From Roseateles noduli (GTDB lineage: Bacteria > Pseudomonadota > Gammaproteobacteria > Burkholderiales > Burkholderiaceae_C), in NCBI GenBank assembly GCA_002205125.1, contig NIOE01000019.1, forward strand, positions 1 to 64,000: 64,000 nt of DNA, in the 5' to 3' direction. The position numbers were made by a program, and so were the translations under genes. Shown here piece after piece: positions 51,656-62,945 of the stretch. Numbering within the stretch: the first letter of the stretch is position 1; each line of letters starts with the position of its first letter. A model generated the notes under the pieces. The model was not told the origin of the DNA. It made no database searches and saw only the letters and a list, made by a program, of their open reading frames with translations.

Positions 51656-52258
51656 TCAGCGCAGCCGGTATCTCGGGTAGACCCCAGGCGGCGCGGCGTC
51701 GGCGGGCCGGTTCTCGCGAACCGCAGCAACGCGCTGGACATACCGGCCGTTGACCGTGCCTCCCCCGGTGACGGGGGGCTCCGACTCGATGAAGCCGTCC
51801 TCGTAGGCGATCACGCGCAGGCCGTGCGCGGCGGTCAGCAGCTCGCCGGGCCTCAGCAGGAACTCCGGATTGGCGGGCCGGCCGATGGTCTGTTGTCCAT
51901 CGGTAAAGGTCTCGTAAATCAGCCAGCCGCCGGGGGCGACGGCCTCGACGACGCACGGCAGCAGCGGACGCCACAGGTAGTGGGTGACGAGCACGACGTC
52001 GAAGACGCGGTCCGCCAGCGGCCAAGGACCTTGCTCGATGTCGGCCTCGATCAACTCGACCCGGTCGGAGAGGCCGGCGAGCGTCGCCAGCGCCGCCGCG
52101 TCGCGATCGATGCCGGTGACGGCCACGCCTTCGCCGGCCAGCAGCCGCAGATGGCGGCCCGAGCCGCAGGCCAGGTCCAGCGCGGTGACGCCGTCGCGGT
52201 CGCGCCAGGCCTGCGCCCAGCGCAGCACCCAGTCGCTGGGGAAAGAGGTCATGCTCAT
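51656..52258 (-). CDS. Class I SAM-dependent methyltransferase
   Basis: The 200-aa methyltransferase has motif I TALDLACGSGRHLRLLAGEG, motif II acidic VTGIDRDAAALATL and motif IV VFDVVLVTHYLWRPLLP, close to the TehB/thiopurine-methyltransferase-like group. Substrate unknown. Its ATG at 52258 overlaps the stop of the SDR gene by 4 bases, so they are translationally coupled. Confidence 0.87.
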   Translation of the reverse strand: MSMTSFPSDWVLRWAQAWRDRDGVTALDLACGSGRHLRLLAGEGVAVTGIDRDAAALATLAGLSDRVELIEADIEQGPWPLADRVFDVVLVTHYLWRPLLPCVVEAVAPGGWLIYETFTDGQQTIGRPANPEFLLRPGELLTAAHGLRVIAYEDGFIESEPPVTGGGTVNGRYVQRVAAVRENRPADAAPPGVYPRYRLR

Positions 52259-53058
52259 GCGGGCCGTTGTTCCTTCTTGAGCGCCTTCATCGCCATGCGG
52301 TCGACCATGGCCGGGGCCAGCAGCTTGAGCCAGCGGCCCAGCTTGCCCTTGGCAGTCATGACGATGTCGCGCTCGCGCGCCAGCGTGCCGTCGAGGATCA
52401 GCCGGGCGCATTCCTGGACCGGCATCGCGCCGCGCTCGTCGAGGCTGCTCAGCCCCGACGCCGTTCCCTGCGCGTTGAAGCCGCGGTAGCGGATCTGCGT
52501 GTCCACGACGCCGGGATAGGCGATGGTCACGCTGACGCCGCTGGCGGCGACCTCGGTGCGCAGCGCCTCGAAGAAGCCGGTCATCGCGAACTTGCTGGCG
52601 CTGTAGGCGGTGCGGCCCGGGATGCCCAGCAGCCCGGCCAGGCTGGAGACCGCGACGATGCGGCCCTTGCTGGCCTTGAGCGCCGGCAGCGCGGCCTGCG
52701 TGCACCAGGCCGAGCCCCACAGGTTGATCAGCATCAGGCGCTGGTACCAGGCCAGGTCCTTGACCTGGTCGAACAGCGCGTGCGCCGACATGCCCGCGTT
52801 GTTGACCAGCACGTCGATCGCGCCGAACGCGCCCAGCGTGGTGCGCACGAGCTCCTGGCAGTCCTCCTGCGACTCGACGTCGCAGCGCTGCACGCGGGTG
52901 TGGGCGCCGAGCGTCTCGCACTCCGCGGCCACCTTCTCGAGCTTGTCGACGCTGCGCGCCGCCAGCACGAGCGAGAGCTTGGCGCCTTCGCGCCGCGCCC
53001 ATTGACGCGCCAGTTCGGCGCCGATGCCGTCGGAGGCGCCGGTGATGATCACGACCAT
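52255..53058 (-). CDS. Short-chain dehydrogenase/reductase (SDR)
   Basis: The 267-aa classical SDR has NAD(P) motif VVIITGASDGIGAELA, NNAGMS, the catalytic Ser in IVAVSSLAGL and YSASK with catalytic Tyr/Lys, then AYPGVVDTQI. It probably reduces or oxidises a lipid-like or keto substrate. ATG 53058 is chosen after a GGAGA site. It is coupled to the methyltransferase downstream and lies 19 bases after the 44-aa membrane protein gene. Confidence 0.9.
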   Translation of the reverse strand: MVVIITGASDGIGAELARQWARREGAKLSLVLAARSVDKLEKVAAECETLGAHTRVQRCDVESQEDCQELVRTTLGAFGAIDVLVNNAGMSAHALFDQVKDLAWYQRLMLINLWGSAWCTQAALPALKASKGRIVAVSSLAGLLGIPGRTAYSASKFAMTGFFEALRTEVAASGVSVTIAYPGVVDTQIRYRGFNAQGTASGLSSLDERGAMPVQECARLILDGTLARERDIVMTAKGKLGRWLKLLAPAMVDRMAMKALKKEQRPA

Positions 53059-53077
53059 GTTGTCTCCGTTGTCGTTG

Positions 53078-53212
53078 TCAGAAACACGCCCAGATGGCAT
53101 CGCCCAGCTGCTGCATCAGCGAGGGCTGCGTGTAGGCCAGGAAGACCGCCGCCAGCACGCCGCCAGCGACGAGCCACGCCGTCATCCGCCAGAGTGCGCG
53201 TCGCATCGTCAT
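53078..53212 (-). CDS. 44-aa single-pass membrane protein
   Basis: A short frame encodes MTMRRALWRMTAWLVAGGVL, then AAVFLAYTQPSLMQQLGDAI and a final WACF. A basic N-terminus, one hydrophobic helix and a short amphipathic tail are visible. It fits exactly between the MFS gene (23 bases upstream) and the SDR gene on the same strand, with AGG before the ATG. It has the look of a genuine small membrane protein of an operon. Function unknown. Confidence 0.6.
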   Translation of the reverse strand: MTMRRALWRMTAWLVAGGVLAAVFLAYTQPSLMQQLGDAIWACF

Positions 53213-53235
53213 GACCTGCCTGCCGTCTCTCTGCT

Positions 53236-54471
53236 TCAGGCCGCGGCCGGCATCGCGCGCCGCGGGATCGCCGTCTCGCGCACCGGCAGGTTGGCCACCA
53301 TCGCCATCACGCCCAGCGCGATCGCCAGGTACCAGACGACGTCGTAGGAGCCCGTCGCGTCGTAAAGCTTGCCGCCCAGCCACACGCCCAGGAAGCTGCC
53401 GATCTGGTGGCTGAAGAACACGAAGCCGCCCAGCATCGACATGTGCTGCACGCCGAAGATCTGCGCCACGATGGCGTTGGTCGGCGGCACGGTGGACAGC
53501 CACAGCACGCCCATCACCGCGGCGAAGACGTAGACGCTCGCCGGCGTCAGCGGCACGTTCAGGAAGACGATGATCGCGATCGAGCGCAGCAGGTAGATGC
53601 CCGACAGCAGGTAGCGCTTGGGGAATTTCTGGCCCAGCGTGCCCGCCGCATAGGTGCCGAAGACGTTGAACAGGCCGATCAGCGCCAGCGCGTTGGTGGC
53701 GACCTGGGGCGTCAGGCCGTGGTCCTTCAGGTAGCTCGGCATGTGCACGCCGATGAACACGACCTGGAAGCCGCAGACGAAGTAGCCCAGCATCAGCAGC
53801 TGGAAGCTGCGGTAGCCGAAGGCCTCGCGCAGCGCCTGGCCGATGCTCTGGTGATGGGCGCCGTGGGCGGCGTCGCGCGCCGGCTCGCGCAGGCCGAAGG
53901 CCAGCGGCACGATCAGGCAGGCGGCGATCGCCAGCACGAACAGCGCGTTCTGCCAGCCGTTGTAGCCGATCAGCCAGTTCTCGACCGGCACCATCAGGAA
54001 CTGGCCGAAGGAGCCCGCCGCCGCGGCCACGCCCATGGCCCAGGATCGCTTCTCCGCGGAGACGTTGCGGCTGATGACGCCGTAGATGACTGCGTAGGTG
54101 GTGCCCGACTGGGCCAGACCGATCAGCACCCCGGCGCTGCCGAGGAAGCCGGCGGTCGAGGTCGACACCGCCATCAGCGCCAGCCCTGCGGCGTAGAGCA
54201 GGGCGCCGGCGATCAGCACCCGCAGCGCGCCGAAGCGGTCGGCCAGCATGCCGGCGAACGGGCCGGCCGCGCCCCAGGCGATGTTCTGGACGGCCAGCGC
54301 CAGGGAGAAGGCTTCGCGGGTCCAGCCGCGGTCCATCGTGACCGGCGTGAGCCACAGGCCGAAGCCGTGGCGGATGCCCATCGACAGCGTGACGATCGCG
54401 GCGCCGCAGATCAGCACCTGCCGCATCGACAGCGTGCGGGAAGAGGAGGGGGGAACGGGAAGCGCGCTCAT
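53236..54471 (-). CDS. MFS transporter, monocarboxylate/oxalate-like
   Basis: The 411-aa permease has about 12 transmembrane helices. Typical MFS features are GIRHGFGLWLTPVTMDRGWT with REAFSLALAVQNIAWGAAGP, the loop 2-3 motif GMLADRFGALRVL, and a mid-protein cytoplasmic loop (REPARDAAHGAHHQSIGQAL). The N-terminal pattern resembles monocarboxylate/oxalate antiporter groups. ATG 54471 begins MSALPVPPSSSRTLSMRQVL. It is 29 bases downstream of the amidohydrolase gene; substrate unknown. Confidence 0.88.
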   Translation of the reverse strand: MSALPVPPSSSRTLSMRQVLICGAAIVTLSMGIRHGFGLWLTPVTMDRGWTREAFSLALAVQNIAWGAAGPFAGMLADRFGALRVLIAGALLYAAGLALMAVSTSTAGFLGSAGVLIGLAQSGTTYAVIYGVISRNVSAEKRSWAMGVAAAAGSFGQFLMVPVENWLIGYNGWQNALFVLAIAACLIVPLAFGLREPARDAAHGAHHQSIGQALREAFGYRSFQLLMLGYFVCGFQVVFIGVHMPSYLKDHGLTPQVATNALALIGLFNVFGTYAAGTLGQKFPKRYLLSGIYLLRSIAIIVFLNVPLTPASVYVFAAVMGVLWLSTVPPTNAIVAQIFGVQHMSMLGGFVFFSHQIGSFLGVWLGGKLYDATGSYDVVWYLAIALGVMAMVANLPVRETAIPRRAMPAAA

Positions 54472-54500
54472 CCGGTCAATGTACCGGCTGGTGGCGCGTC

Positions 54501-55970
54501 TCAGCGCGCGCCGCTCTTGGATGCGGGTTTCCCCGATGACTTCTTCTTGGCGGACGACTTGGCCGTGGACTTGGCGCTCGACTTCTTGCCGGAGGCCTTC
54601 TTGTCGGCGCCGGCGGCGGAGTTCAGCGCGTTGTTCTCTTCGCCGGCGGTCGCGGCGACGTCGTCCAGCTGCGTCAGCACGCGACCTTGCTTGATGCGCA
54701 GGATCGGCTTGTCCAGGGCGTCGAGGTCCTCCAGCGGATTGCCGATCAGCACCAGGAAGCTGGCCTCGCAGCCGGGCTGGAAGCAGCCGAGCTTGCGCTG
54801 CGGGAACAGGGCCTTGGGCGTCTCGACCGTGGCCAGGCGCAGCAGCGCGGTCTTGTCGAGCACGCCCAACTGGTCGAGGTGATGCACCTCGCTCAGCGCG
54901 TTGCCGGTGAACAGGTCGGAGCCGACCAGCAGCCGCGCGCCGGCGGCCTTGAGCCGCTCCAGGTTCTGCTTCTGCACGGCCTCGATGCGCGCCAGCAGCT
55001 CCGGCGCGGGCTGGAACAGCCGTGTCGCGACCGTCGCGGTGACGATGCCGATCTTCTTCTCGGCGGCCAGCGCGGCGACGTCCGGGGGAATCAGATGGGT
55101 TTCCGGCTCCTCGCCGTGCTGCGGGAAGTAGCCCGGCAGCTCGGCGATGAAGTCGGCGCCGGCGCGCACGGCGGCGGCGAAGTCGGCGGCGCTTTCGATA
55201 TGGACGACGACGCGGCGCTCTTCCGCGTGCGCGCGGCGGACCACCTCGGCCACGACCTCGGGCGTCACGCCCAGCCGGCCGCGCTGCTCGGGCACGTGGC
55301 GCAGCTCCGGGCGGTCGTGGTAGCTCATGATGACCTTCACCAGGTCGCTGTGGCGGCCGGCGATCAGCGGCCACTTCTGGCCGACCTGCTCGGGCGTGTC
55401 CATGATCAGCACCGCCTTGTCGACGATCTGGTCCAGCGCCATCGGCGGCGTGCCGGACTGCAGCATCGCCAGCGGCTGGCCGTCGGAGGAGGTGATGCAG
55501 GCGGTGGCGAACAGTACGTCCGGCGTCTCCGGCTGCGAGATGCGGGCGCGGATCGGCTCGATCGAGGACGGATCGGCGCACAGCATGGCCGCGTAGAACA
55601 CGCCGTCGCGCAGGTAATCCTGACCGAACTTGTCCAGACCCCAGGCGCTCTGCAGGTTGTGGTTGTGCGCGTCGGCCAGCGGCGCGACCAGCGTCTGGTC
55701 GCGCAGCTCCAGCAGGCGGTTGACCTTGCGGGGGCGCTTCTCGACGAAGCGGCCGTCCTCGACGTAGAGCGTGCCGCTCTGCAGCTTCTCGCCGTCGAAC
55801 CAGCGGGCGTGGCGCAGCTCCAGGGCCATCTCCGGACTGGCCTTGAAGTCGTCGGCCCGCGCAGGGCCCGCTCCGAAGAGGGAGGTCATGGCCAGGGCGA
55901 GGAGGACCAAGGCACCAAAGGCAGCCAGGACAGTCGGAAGGGGGCGCGAGGAACGGGGCAGGAGCGGCAT
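54501..55970 (-). CDS. Exported amidohydrolase-family protein with Lys/Ser/Ala-rich tail
   Basis: The 489-aa protein has a signal sequence (TVLAAFGALVLLALAMTSLF to ARA), then an amidohydrolase barrel. LVAPLADAHNHNLQSAWGL gives the HxH metal motif, RRVVVHIESAADFAAAV a later His, and LLVGSDLFTGNALSEVHHLD the Asp. FLVLIGNPLEDLDAL closes the composite domain. The last 40 residues are histone-H1-like (KKASGKKSSAKSTAKSSAKK type), which is odd for an exported enzyme and may bind anionic surface polymers. ATG 55970 is chosen because it starts the signal peptide. Substrate unknown. Confidence 0.82.
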   Translation of the reverse strand: MPLLPRSSRPLPTVLAAFGALVLLALAMTSLFGAGPARADDFKASPEMALELRHARWFDGEKLQSGTLYVEDGRFVEKRPRKVNRLLELRDQTLVAPLADAHNHNLQSAWGLDKFGQDYLRDGVFYAAMLCADPSSIEPIRARISQPETPDVLFATACITSSDGQPLAMLQSGTPPMALDQIVDKAVLIMDTPEQVGQKWPLIAGRHSDLVKVIMSYHDRPELRHVPEQRGRLGVTPEVVAEVVRRAHAEERRVVVHIESAADFAAAVRAGADFIAELPGYFPQHGEEPETHLIPPDVAALAAEKKIGIVTATVATRLFQPAPELLARIEAVQKQNLERLKAAGARLLVGSDLFTGNALSEVHHLDQLGVLDKTALLRLATVETPKALFPQRKLGCFQPGCEASFLVLIGNPLEDLDALDKPILRIKQGRVLTQLDDVAATAGEENNALNSAAGADKKASGKKSSAKSTAKSSAKKKSSGKPASKSGAR

Positions 55971-56195
55971 CGGACCAGTCGGGCGGGGGCGTGCGGACAA
56001 GCGGCGGATGCTACGACAGCGCTCCCATGCCGACAGCGGTCCATCGGTAACCGGAAGTGCGGGAACCGATGCGCCGTGCGGCATGCGCGCGCAGGCCCTC
56101 CGAAGGGGGCGCCGAGGCAGTGGAAACCCCCATGGGAACGACCCCTGCCCGCAGGCGGTCGGGAGCGTCACCGACGCTGCATAGAATCCCGCCCC

Positions 56196-58196
<2,001 letters not shown>

Positions 58197-58247
58197 GCGG
58201 TTCAAGCCGTTCAAGCGCCTCCAGCGTCTTCAACCCCGGACCCCGCC

Positions 58248-58829
58248 ATGCTCGACCACCGCGTCACGCTCCGACCCACGATGCTGTCCGACCTGGACTT
58301 CGTCGTGGGCGTGGAGCAGGACGCGGGCAACCGGCCCTTCATCACGCCGTGGGAGCGCACGCAGCACGAGGGCGCCGTCCGGTTCCCGGACGCGCGGCAT
58401 TTCATCGTGGAGCTGGACGCCGGACGCGCCGGCTTCGTGATCCTGCAGGGCTGCCGCAATCCCAACCGCTCGGTGGAGCTCAAGCGCATCGTGCTCAGCC
58501 CGAAGGGGCAGGGCGTCGGTCGCCTGTGCGTGCGGCTGCTCAAGAAGATGGCGTTCACGCAGCTGGGGGCGCACCGCTTCTGGCTGGACGTGAAGGGACG
58601 CAACACCCGGGCGCAGGCGCTGTATCGCAGCGAGGGCTACGTCGAGGAAGGTCGGCTGCGCGAGTGCGTGCGGGCCGAGGTGCTGGCCGAGGGGCTGGCT
58701 GAGACCGACGGCGGTAGCGCGGCAGGCGTGGGCGTGGACGACAGCGCCGGCTTCGACGACCTGATCGTGATGTCGCTGCTCAAGCGCGAGTACGACGCGC
58801 GCGCCGCGCAGGGGCTGGAGGCGGCATGA
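58248..58829 (+). CDS. GNAT-family N-acetyltransferase
   Basis: The 193-aa RimJ/RimL-like acetyltransferase begins VTLRPTMLSDLDFVVGVEQD and has the acetyl-CoA motif ELKRIVLSPKGQGVGRLCVR, then HRFWLDVKGRNTRAQALYRS and EGYVEEGRLREC. An extra loop (SAAGVGVDDSAGFDD) precedes the last strand. It lies between parE and the transglycosylase gene, which it overlaps by 4 bases. Substrate unknown. Confidence 0.88.
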   Translation: MLDHRVTLRPTMLSDLDFVVGVEQDAGNRPFITPWERTQHEGAVRFPDARHFIVELDAGRAGFVILQGCRNPNRSVELKRIVLSPKGQGVGRLCVRLLKKMAFTQLGAHRFWLDVKGRNTRAQALYRSEGYVEEGRLRECVRAEVLAEGLAETDGGSAAGVGVDDSAGFDDLIVMSLLKREYDARAAQGLEAA

Positions 58830-59554
58830 GCCACGGCCACCCCACCGCCGGCGGGCGCTGGCTGCGAAAGCGGCTGGCGCTGAGCATCGCCGTGGCTTTC
58901 GCGGCCAAGCTGTCGCCGGCGCACGCGGAGCTGTGGGGCTACGTGGATGCCGACGGCATCGCGCATTTCGCGCCGGTGCAGGTGGACAGCCGGTTCCAGC
59001 CGGTGATGTCGCCGCTGAGCGGCATCCGGCGCGTGCCGGGCAAGACCGACCACGGCCAGCGCATGCTGACTTGGCTGGACATCGCCCCCGAGGTCAAGGC
59101 GGTGCAGCCGTATCTGCGCGAGGCGGCCGCCGCGACCGGCATCGATGCGGAGCTGCTGAAGGCGATCATCGCGGTCGAGTCCGGTTTCAAGCCCGATGCG
59201 GTGTCGCCGCGCGGCGCGACCGGCCTGATGCAGATCACCGCGGCGACGGCGCAGCGCTACGCGACACCGGACGAATTGCGGCGCGCCGGGTACCTCCAGG
59301 ACCCGCGCACCAATGTGCTGATCGGCGCGCGCATGCTGGCGGATCTGACGCGGCGCTTCGGTCGCCTGGATTCGGCGCTGGCGGCCTGGAACGCCGGCGA
59401 AGGCGCGGTGCGGCGCGCGGGCGGCCACATGCCCGACATCGACGAGACGCAGGCCCACGTGCACCTGGTGATGGAGCTCTACTGGGCGCTGCTGCAGCGC
59501 AGCCTCGGCAGCCGGGCGCGGCAATTGACGATGGTCGCGGCGCCGCTCGAATGA
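58826..59554 (+). CDS. Lytic transglycosylase (SLT domain), exported
   Basis: The 242-aa peptidoglycan lyase has a signal peptide (LALSIAVAFAAKLSPAHA) and a short DUF4124-like start (ELWGYVDADGIAHFAPVQ). The SLT fold follows: LLKAIIAVESGFKPDAVSPR with catalytic Glu, GATGLMQITAATAQRY, DPRTNVLIGARMLADLTRRF and ALAAWNAGEGAVRRAGG. It cleaves glycan strands in the periplasm. It is translationally coupled to the GNAT gene and sits inside the parE-parC interval. Confidence 0.92.
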   Translation: MSHGHPTAGGRWLRKRLALSIAVAFAAKLSPAHAELWGYVDADGIAHFAPVQVDSRFQPVMSPLSGIRRVPGKTDHGQRMLTWLDIAPEVKAVQPYLREAAAATGIDAELLKAIIAVESGFKPDAVSPRGATGLMQITAATAQRYATPDELRRAGYLQDPRTNVLIGARMLADLTRRFGRLDSALAAWNAGEGAVRRAGGHMPDIDETQAHVHLVMELYWALLQRSLGSRARQLTMVAAPLE

Positions 59555-59659
59555 GCGGTCCCGGCGACCGATGGATTTCCGGGAACGTTCCCCAGCGCAT
59601 TCGCAGGATCGTTCCTCCAGACACTTGCAATCAGATTCGAACGACCGGCGCAGGCCGGC

Positions 59660-62032
59660 ATGAGAGAGATGACCCAAGAGACTTTTGATTTCGAGAACCC
59701 GAACGGCACCGGCGGCTCGGGCGGGCAGTCCCCGTCGGGCGACGCGCTGACGCTGGCGCAATACGCGCAGCAGGCCTATCTGGAGTACGCGCTGTCGGTC
59801 GTGAAGGGCCGCGCGCTGCCGTCCTACAGCGACGGCCAGAAACCGGTGCAGCGGCGCATCCTGTTCACGATGGAGCGGCTGGGCCTGGGCTTCACCGGCA
59901 CGACGGGCGCGAAGGCGGTCAAGAGCGCGCGCGTGGTCGGCGAGGTGCTCGGCAAGTACCACCCGCACGGCGACCAGGCCGCGTACGACGCGATGGTGCG
60001 CATGGCGCAGGACTTCAGCCAGCGTTATCCGCTGGTCGACGGCCAGGGCAATTTCGGCAGCCGCGACGGCGACAACGCCGCCGCGATGCGGTACACGGAA
60101 GCGCGGCTGTCGGCCTACTCGCGCCTGCTGCTCGATGAACTCGACCAGGGCACGGTCGACTTCCAGCCCAACTACGACGGCTCCGAGAGCGAGCCGCGCG
60201 AGCTGCCGGCGCGGCTGCCCTTCGTGCTGCTGAACGGCGCGTCCGGCATCGCGGTCGGCATGGCCACGGAGATCCCCAGTCACAACCTGCGTGAAGTCGC
60301 AGAAGCGGCGGTGCTGCTGCTCAAGCGCCCGGACTCGAGCGACGACGAGCTCTTCGGCATCATCAAAGGCCCGGACTATCCGGGCGGCGGCCAGCTGATC
60401 AGCTCGGCGGACGAGATCCGTGCGGCCTACAGCACCGGCCGCGGCAGCCTGAAGGTGCGCGCGCGCTGGAAGATCGAGGACCTGGCCCGCGGCCAGTGGC
60501 AGCTGGTCGTGACCGAGCTCCCGCAGGGCGTCAGCACGGCCAAGGTGCTCGAAGAGATCGAGGAACTCACCAACCCCAAGGTCAAGACCGGCAAGAAGAC
60601 GGTGACGCCGGAGCAGCTGCAGCTCAAGGGCGCGATGCTGGCGGTGCTGGACAAGGCCCGCGACGAGTCCAACAAGGACGCGCCGGTGCGCCTGGTCTTC
60701 GAGCCCAAGAGCCGCACGGTCGACCAGCAGGACTTCATCAACACGCTGCTCGCGCAGACCAGCCTGGAGACGACGGCCCCGCTGAACATGACCATGGTCG
60801 GCGACGACGGCCGGCCGACGCAGAAGACGCTGCGCAAGATCCTGACCGAGTGGATCGGCTTCCGCCTGAACACGGTGACCCGGCGCACGCAGCATCGCCT
60901 GGACAAGGTCCGCGACCGCATCCACATCCTGGAAGGTCGCCATGAGATCCTGCTGCACATCGACGAGGTCATCGCGCTCATCCGCAATTCGGATGAACCG
61001 AAGCCTGCGCTGATCGAGCGCTTCAAGCTCAGCGAACGCCAGGCCGAGGACATCCTGGAAATCCGCCTGCGCCAACTGGCGCGGCTGGAGTTCATCAAGA
61101 TCGAGCAGGAGCTGAAGACCCTGCGCGAGGAGGCCGGCAAGCTCGAGGAGATCCTGTCCAACCCGTCGGTGCTGCGCCGCACGGTGGTCAAGGAGATCGA
61201 GGCCGACGCCAAGCAGTACGGCGACGAGCGTCGTACCGAGATCAAGGAAGACAAGCGCGCGGTGGCCGAGGTGCGCATCGTCGACGAGCCGGTGACGGTG
61301 GTCGTCAGCCTGAAGGGCTGGGTGCGCGCGCTCAAGGGCCACGAGGTGGACCCAGCGGCGCTGGCGTTCAAGTCGGGCGACTCGCTGTACGGCGTGTTCC
61401 CGTGCCGCAGCGTCGATCCGCTGGTGGTGCTGGGCACCAATGGCCGGGCGTATTCGGTGCCGGTCTCGGCGCTGCCGGGCGGCCGCGGCGATGGTCAGCC
61501 GATCACCACGCTGATCGAGCTGGAGTCGGGCACCCAGATCGCGCACTACTACGCCGCCGCGGCGACGCAGAAGCTGCTGCTGGCCGGCACCGGCGGCTTC
61601 GGCCTGGTGGCCGAGGTCGGCGACCTGGTCGGCCGCCAGAAGGCGGGCAAGAGCTTCCTGAGCCTGGAAGGCGACGAGCGTCCGCTGCCGCCGTCGGTGG
61701 TGCCGGCCGGTGCGGCCAAGGGCGAGGCGGCGGCCGTGCAGGTCGCCTGCCTGACGATGGCCGGCCGCCTGCTGACCTTCGCGATCGAGGAGCTCAAGCA
61801 CCAGCCCAAGGGCGGTCGCGGCCTGACGCTGATCGACCTGGACGCGAAGGATGCGCTGGTCAGTATCGCCGCGTTCACCAACCTGCTGATGGTCAGCGGC
61901 ACGGTCCGCGGCGGCAAGGCCAAGGAAGAGCCGCTGCGCAACGCGGCGCTCTCGGCCTACGCCGGCAAGCGCGCGAAGAAGGGCAAGCCCTGCGACGTGA
62001 TGACCAAGCCGATGCGGGTCACGGCGGGGTGA
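59660..62032 (+). CDS. parC: DNA topoisomerase IV subunit A
   Basis: The 790-aa DNA-cleaving subunit has the catalytic tyrosine Y145 in [20 protein letters not shown], and [11 protein letters not shown] and [20 protein letters not shown] in the breakage-reunion domain. A C-terminal beta-pinwheel follows with weak GyrA-type repeats ([20 protein letters not shown]). At the quinolone-determining positions equal to E. coli S80 and E84 it has Q106 and D110. ATG 59660 or 59669 could be the start. It pairs with parE. Confidence 0.96.
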   Translation: MREMTQETFDFENPNGTGGSGGQSPSGDALTLAQYAQQAYLEYALSVVKGRALPSYSDGQKPVQRRILFTMERLGLGFTGTTGAKAVKSARVVGEVLGKYHPHGDQAAYDAMVRMAQDFSQRYPLVDGQGNFGSRDGDNAAAMRYTEARLSAYSRLLLDELDQGTVDFQPNYDGSESEPRELPARLPFVLLNGASGIAVGMATEIPSHNLREVAEAAVLLLKRPDSSDDELFGIIKGPDYPGGGQLISSADEIRAAYSTGRGSLKVRARWKIEDLARGQWQLVVTELPQGVSTAKVLEEIEELTNPKVKTGKKTVTPEQLQLKGAMLAVLDKARDESNKDAPVRLVFEPKSRTVDQQDFINTLLAQTSLETTAPLNMTMVGDDGRPTQKTLRKILTEWIGFRLNTVTRRTQHRLDKVRDRIHILEGRHEILLHIDEVIALIRNSDEPKPALIERFKLSERQAEDILEIRLRQLARLEFIKIEQELKTLREEAGKLEEILSNPSVLRRTVVKEIEADAKQYGDERRTEIKEDKRAVAEVRIVDEPVTVVVSLKGWVRALKGHEVDPAALAFKSGDSLYGVFPCRSVDPLVVLGTNGRAYSVPVSALPGGRGDGQPITTLIELESGTQIAHYYAAAATQKLLLAGTGGFGLVAEVGDLVGRQKAGKSFLSLEGDERPLPPSVVPAGAAKGEAAAVQVACLTMAGRLLTFAIEELKHQPKGGRGLTLIDLDAKDALVSIAAFTNLLMVSGTVRGGKAKEEPLRNAALSAYAGKRAKKGKPCDVMTKPMRVTAG

Positions 62033-62307
62033 TCCGGCAGGGCCCGGCAGGGTGATCCGATCGCCCGATCGGCCTGATCGCCTGACCGCCTGATCGACGG
62101 ACCGGGTCACGGTCTGTTCGATCGGCGGCGTGCCTGAAACAGGCGCGGCAGGGACATGGGAGGGGACAAAACCCGGCCCTTGTCCCTTGCGGCCATGACA
62201 CGCCGGTGACGCACCGCAACAAAAGTCGCCGATTCCTGCAGGACTGAAACCAATGCTGCAGTGCAAACTCCGTCACGAAATCAACTCGACTGACGGGATC
62301 GGCAGCC

Positions 62308-62811
62308 ATGAAATTGAAGTCTCTCGTGCTGGCGCTGGGCGCCGCGCTGATCGCTGGCGCCGCAGGCGCCGCGACCCTGGATCCGGTGGCGGTGACGACC
62401 ACCGCCACGCCGGCTGGCAGCAGCTTCTCCGATGTCGTGCTGGGGTCCTTCACCCTGACGCAGGCGTCGGACGTGACCGGCTCGGTGCTGGCCGCGACCA
62501 CCATCAGCTTCGGCAACGGCCTGACGGTGCCCCTGCAGTCGGTGAACTTCAGCTTCGCCGGCCTGAACGGCCTGACCGACCTGGACGCGAGCGCCTCCGG
62601 TTTCCGCTACGCCAACCTGGCTGCGGGCACGTATCAGCTGCTCGCCAGCGGCTCGCTGAGCGGCCTCGGTTTCGGCGGCATCGCGGTGCTGTCGACCACG
62701 CTCAACGTCACTGCTGCCGCCGCCGCTGTGCCGGAACCCGCGACCTACGCGCTGATGCTGGCCGGCATCGCCGGCATCGGCTTCGTGGCGCGTCGCCGCC
62801 GCCAGGACTGA
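62308..62811 (+). CDS. PEP-CTERM sorting-domain protein, FxDxF-like
   Basis: The 167-aa exported protein has a signal peptide (MKLKSLVLALGAALIAGAAG) and a Thr/Ser/Gly-rich beta-type body beginning PAGSSFSDVVLGSFTLTQAS, near the FxDxF pattern. It ends with VPEPATYALMLAGIAGIGFV and ARRRRQD. The last part is a complete PEP-CTERM signal for exosortase processing. It is the second such protein in the window and is not related to the first outside the sorting tail. The 275 bases upstream (62033-62307) hold no gene. Confidence 0.87.
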   Translation: MKLKSLVLALGAALIAGAAGAATLDPVAVTTTATPAGSSFSDVVLGSFTLTQASDVTGSVLAATTISFGNGLTVPLQSVNFSFAGLNGLTDLDASASGFRYANLAAGTYQLLASGSLSGLGFGGIAVLSTTLNVTAAAAAVPEPATYALMLAGIAGIGFVARRRRQD

Positions 62812-62820
62812 TCGGCACCC

Positions 62821-62945
62821 CGGCCGCTCGTTGCGGCCGTTGCCTGACCGGCCGCTCGCGCGGCCGTTTTTCATTCGGCCGCTCTGCGGCCGTTTGTCCG
62901 TCAGCCGCTCACGCGGCTGTGTGTCTTTCAGCCGCTCAATGCGGC
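62821..62945. repeat. Array of five tandem hairpins, period about 27 bp
   Basis: Five units start at 62821, 62849, 62876, 62902 and 62929. In units 1-3 CGGCCGC is followed by a 3-5-base loop starting TC and by GCGGCCG. Unit 4 has CAGCCGC/GCGGCTG, a compensatory pair change that keeps the stem. Unit 5 keeps a 5-bp stem whose loop contains the stop codon of the converging minus-strand gene. T-rich spacers follow units 2, 3 and 4. The array probably acts as a multiple bidirectional terminator. Confidence 0.85.

Noticed and set aside
62821-62945. Five regularly spaced repeats considered as a CRISPR array
   Set aside because: The period is only about 27 bp including spacers, the spacers are too short, the units are themselves hairpins, and no cas genes are present.
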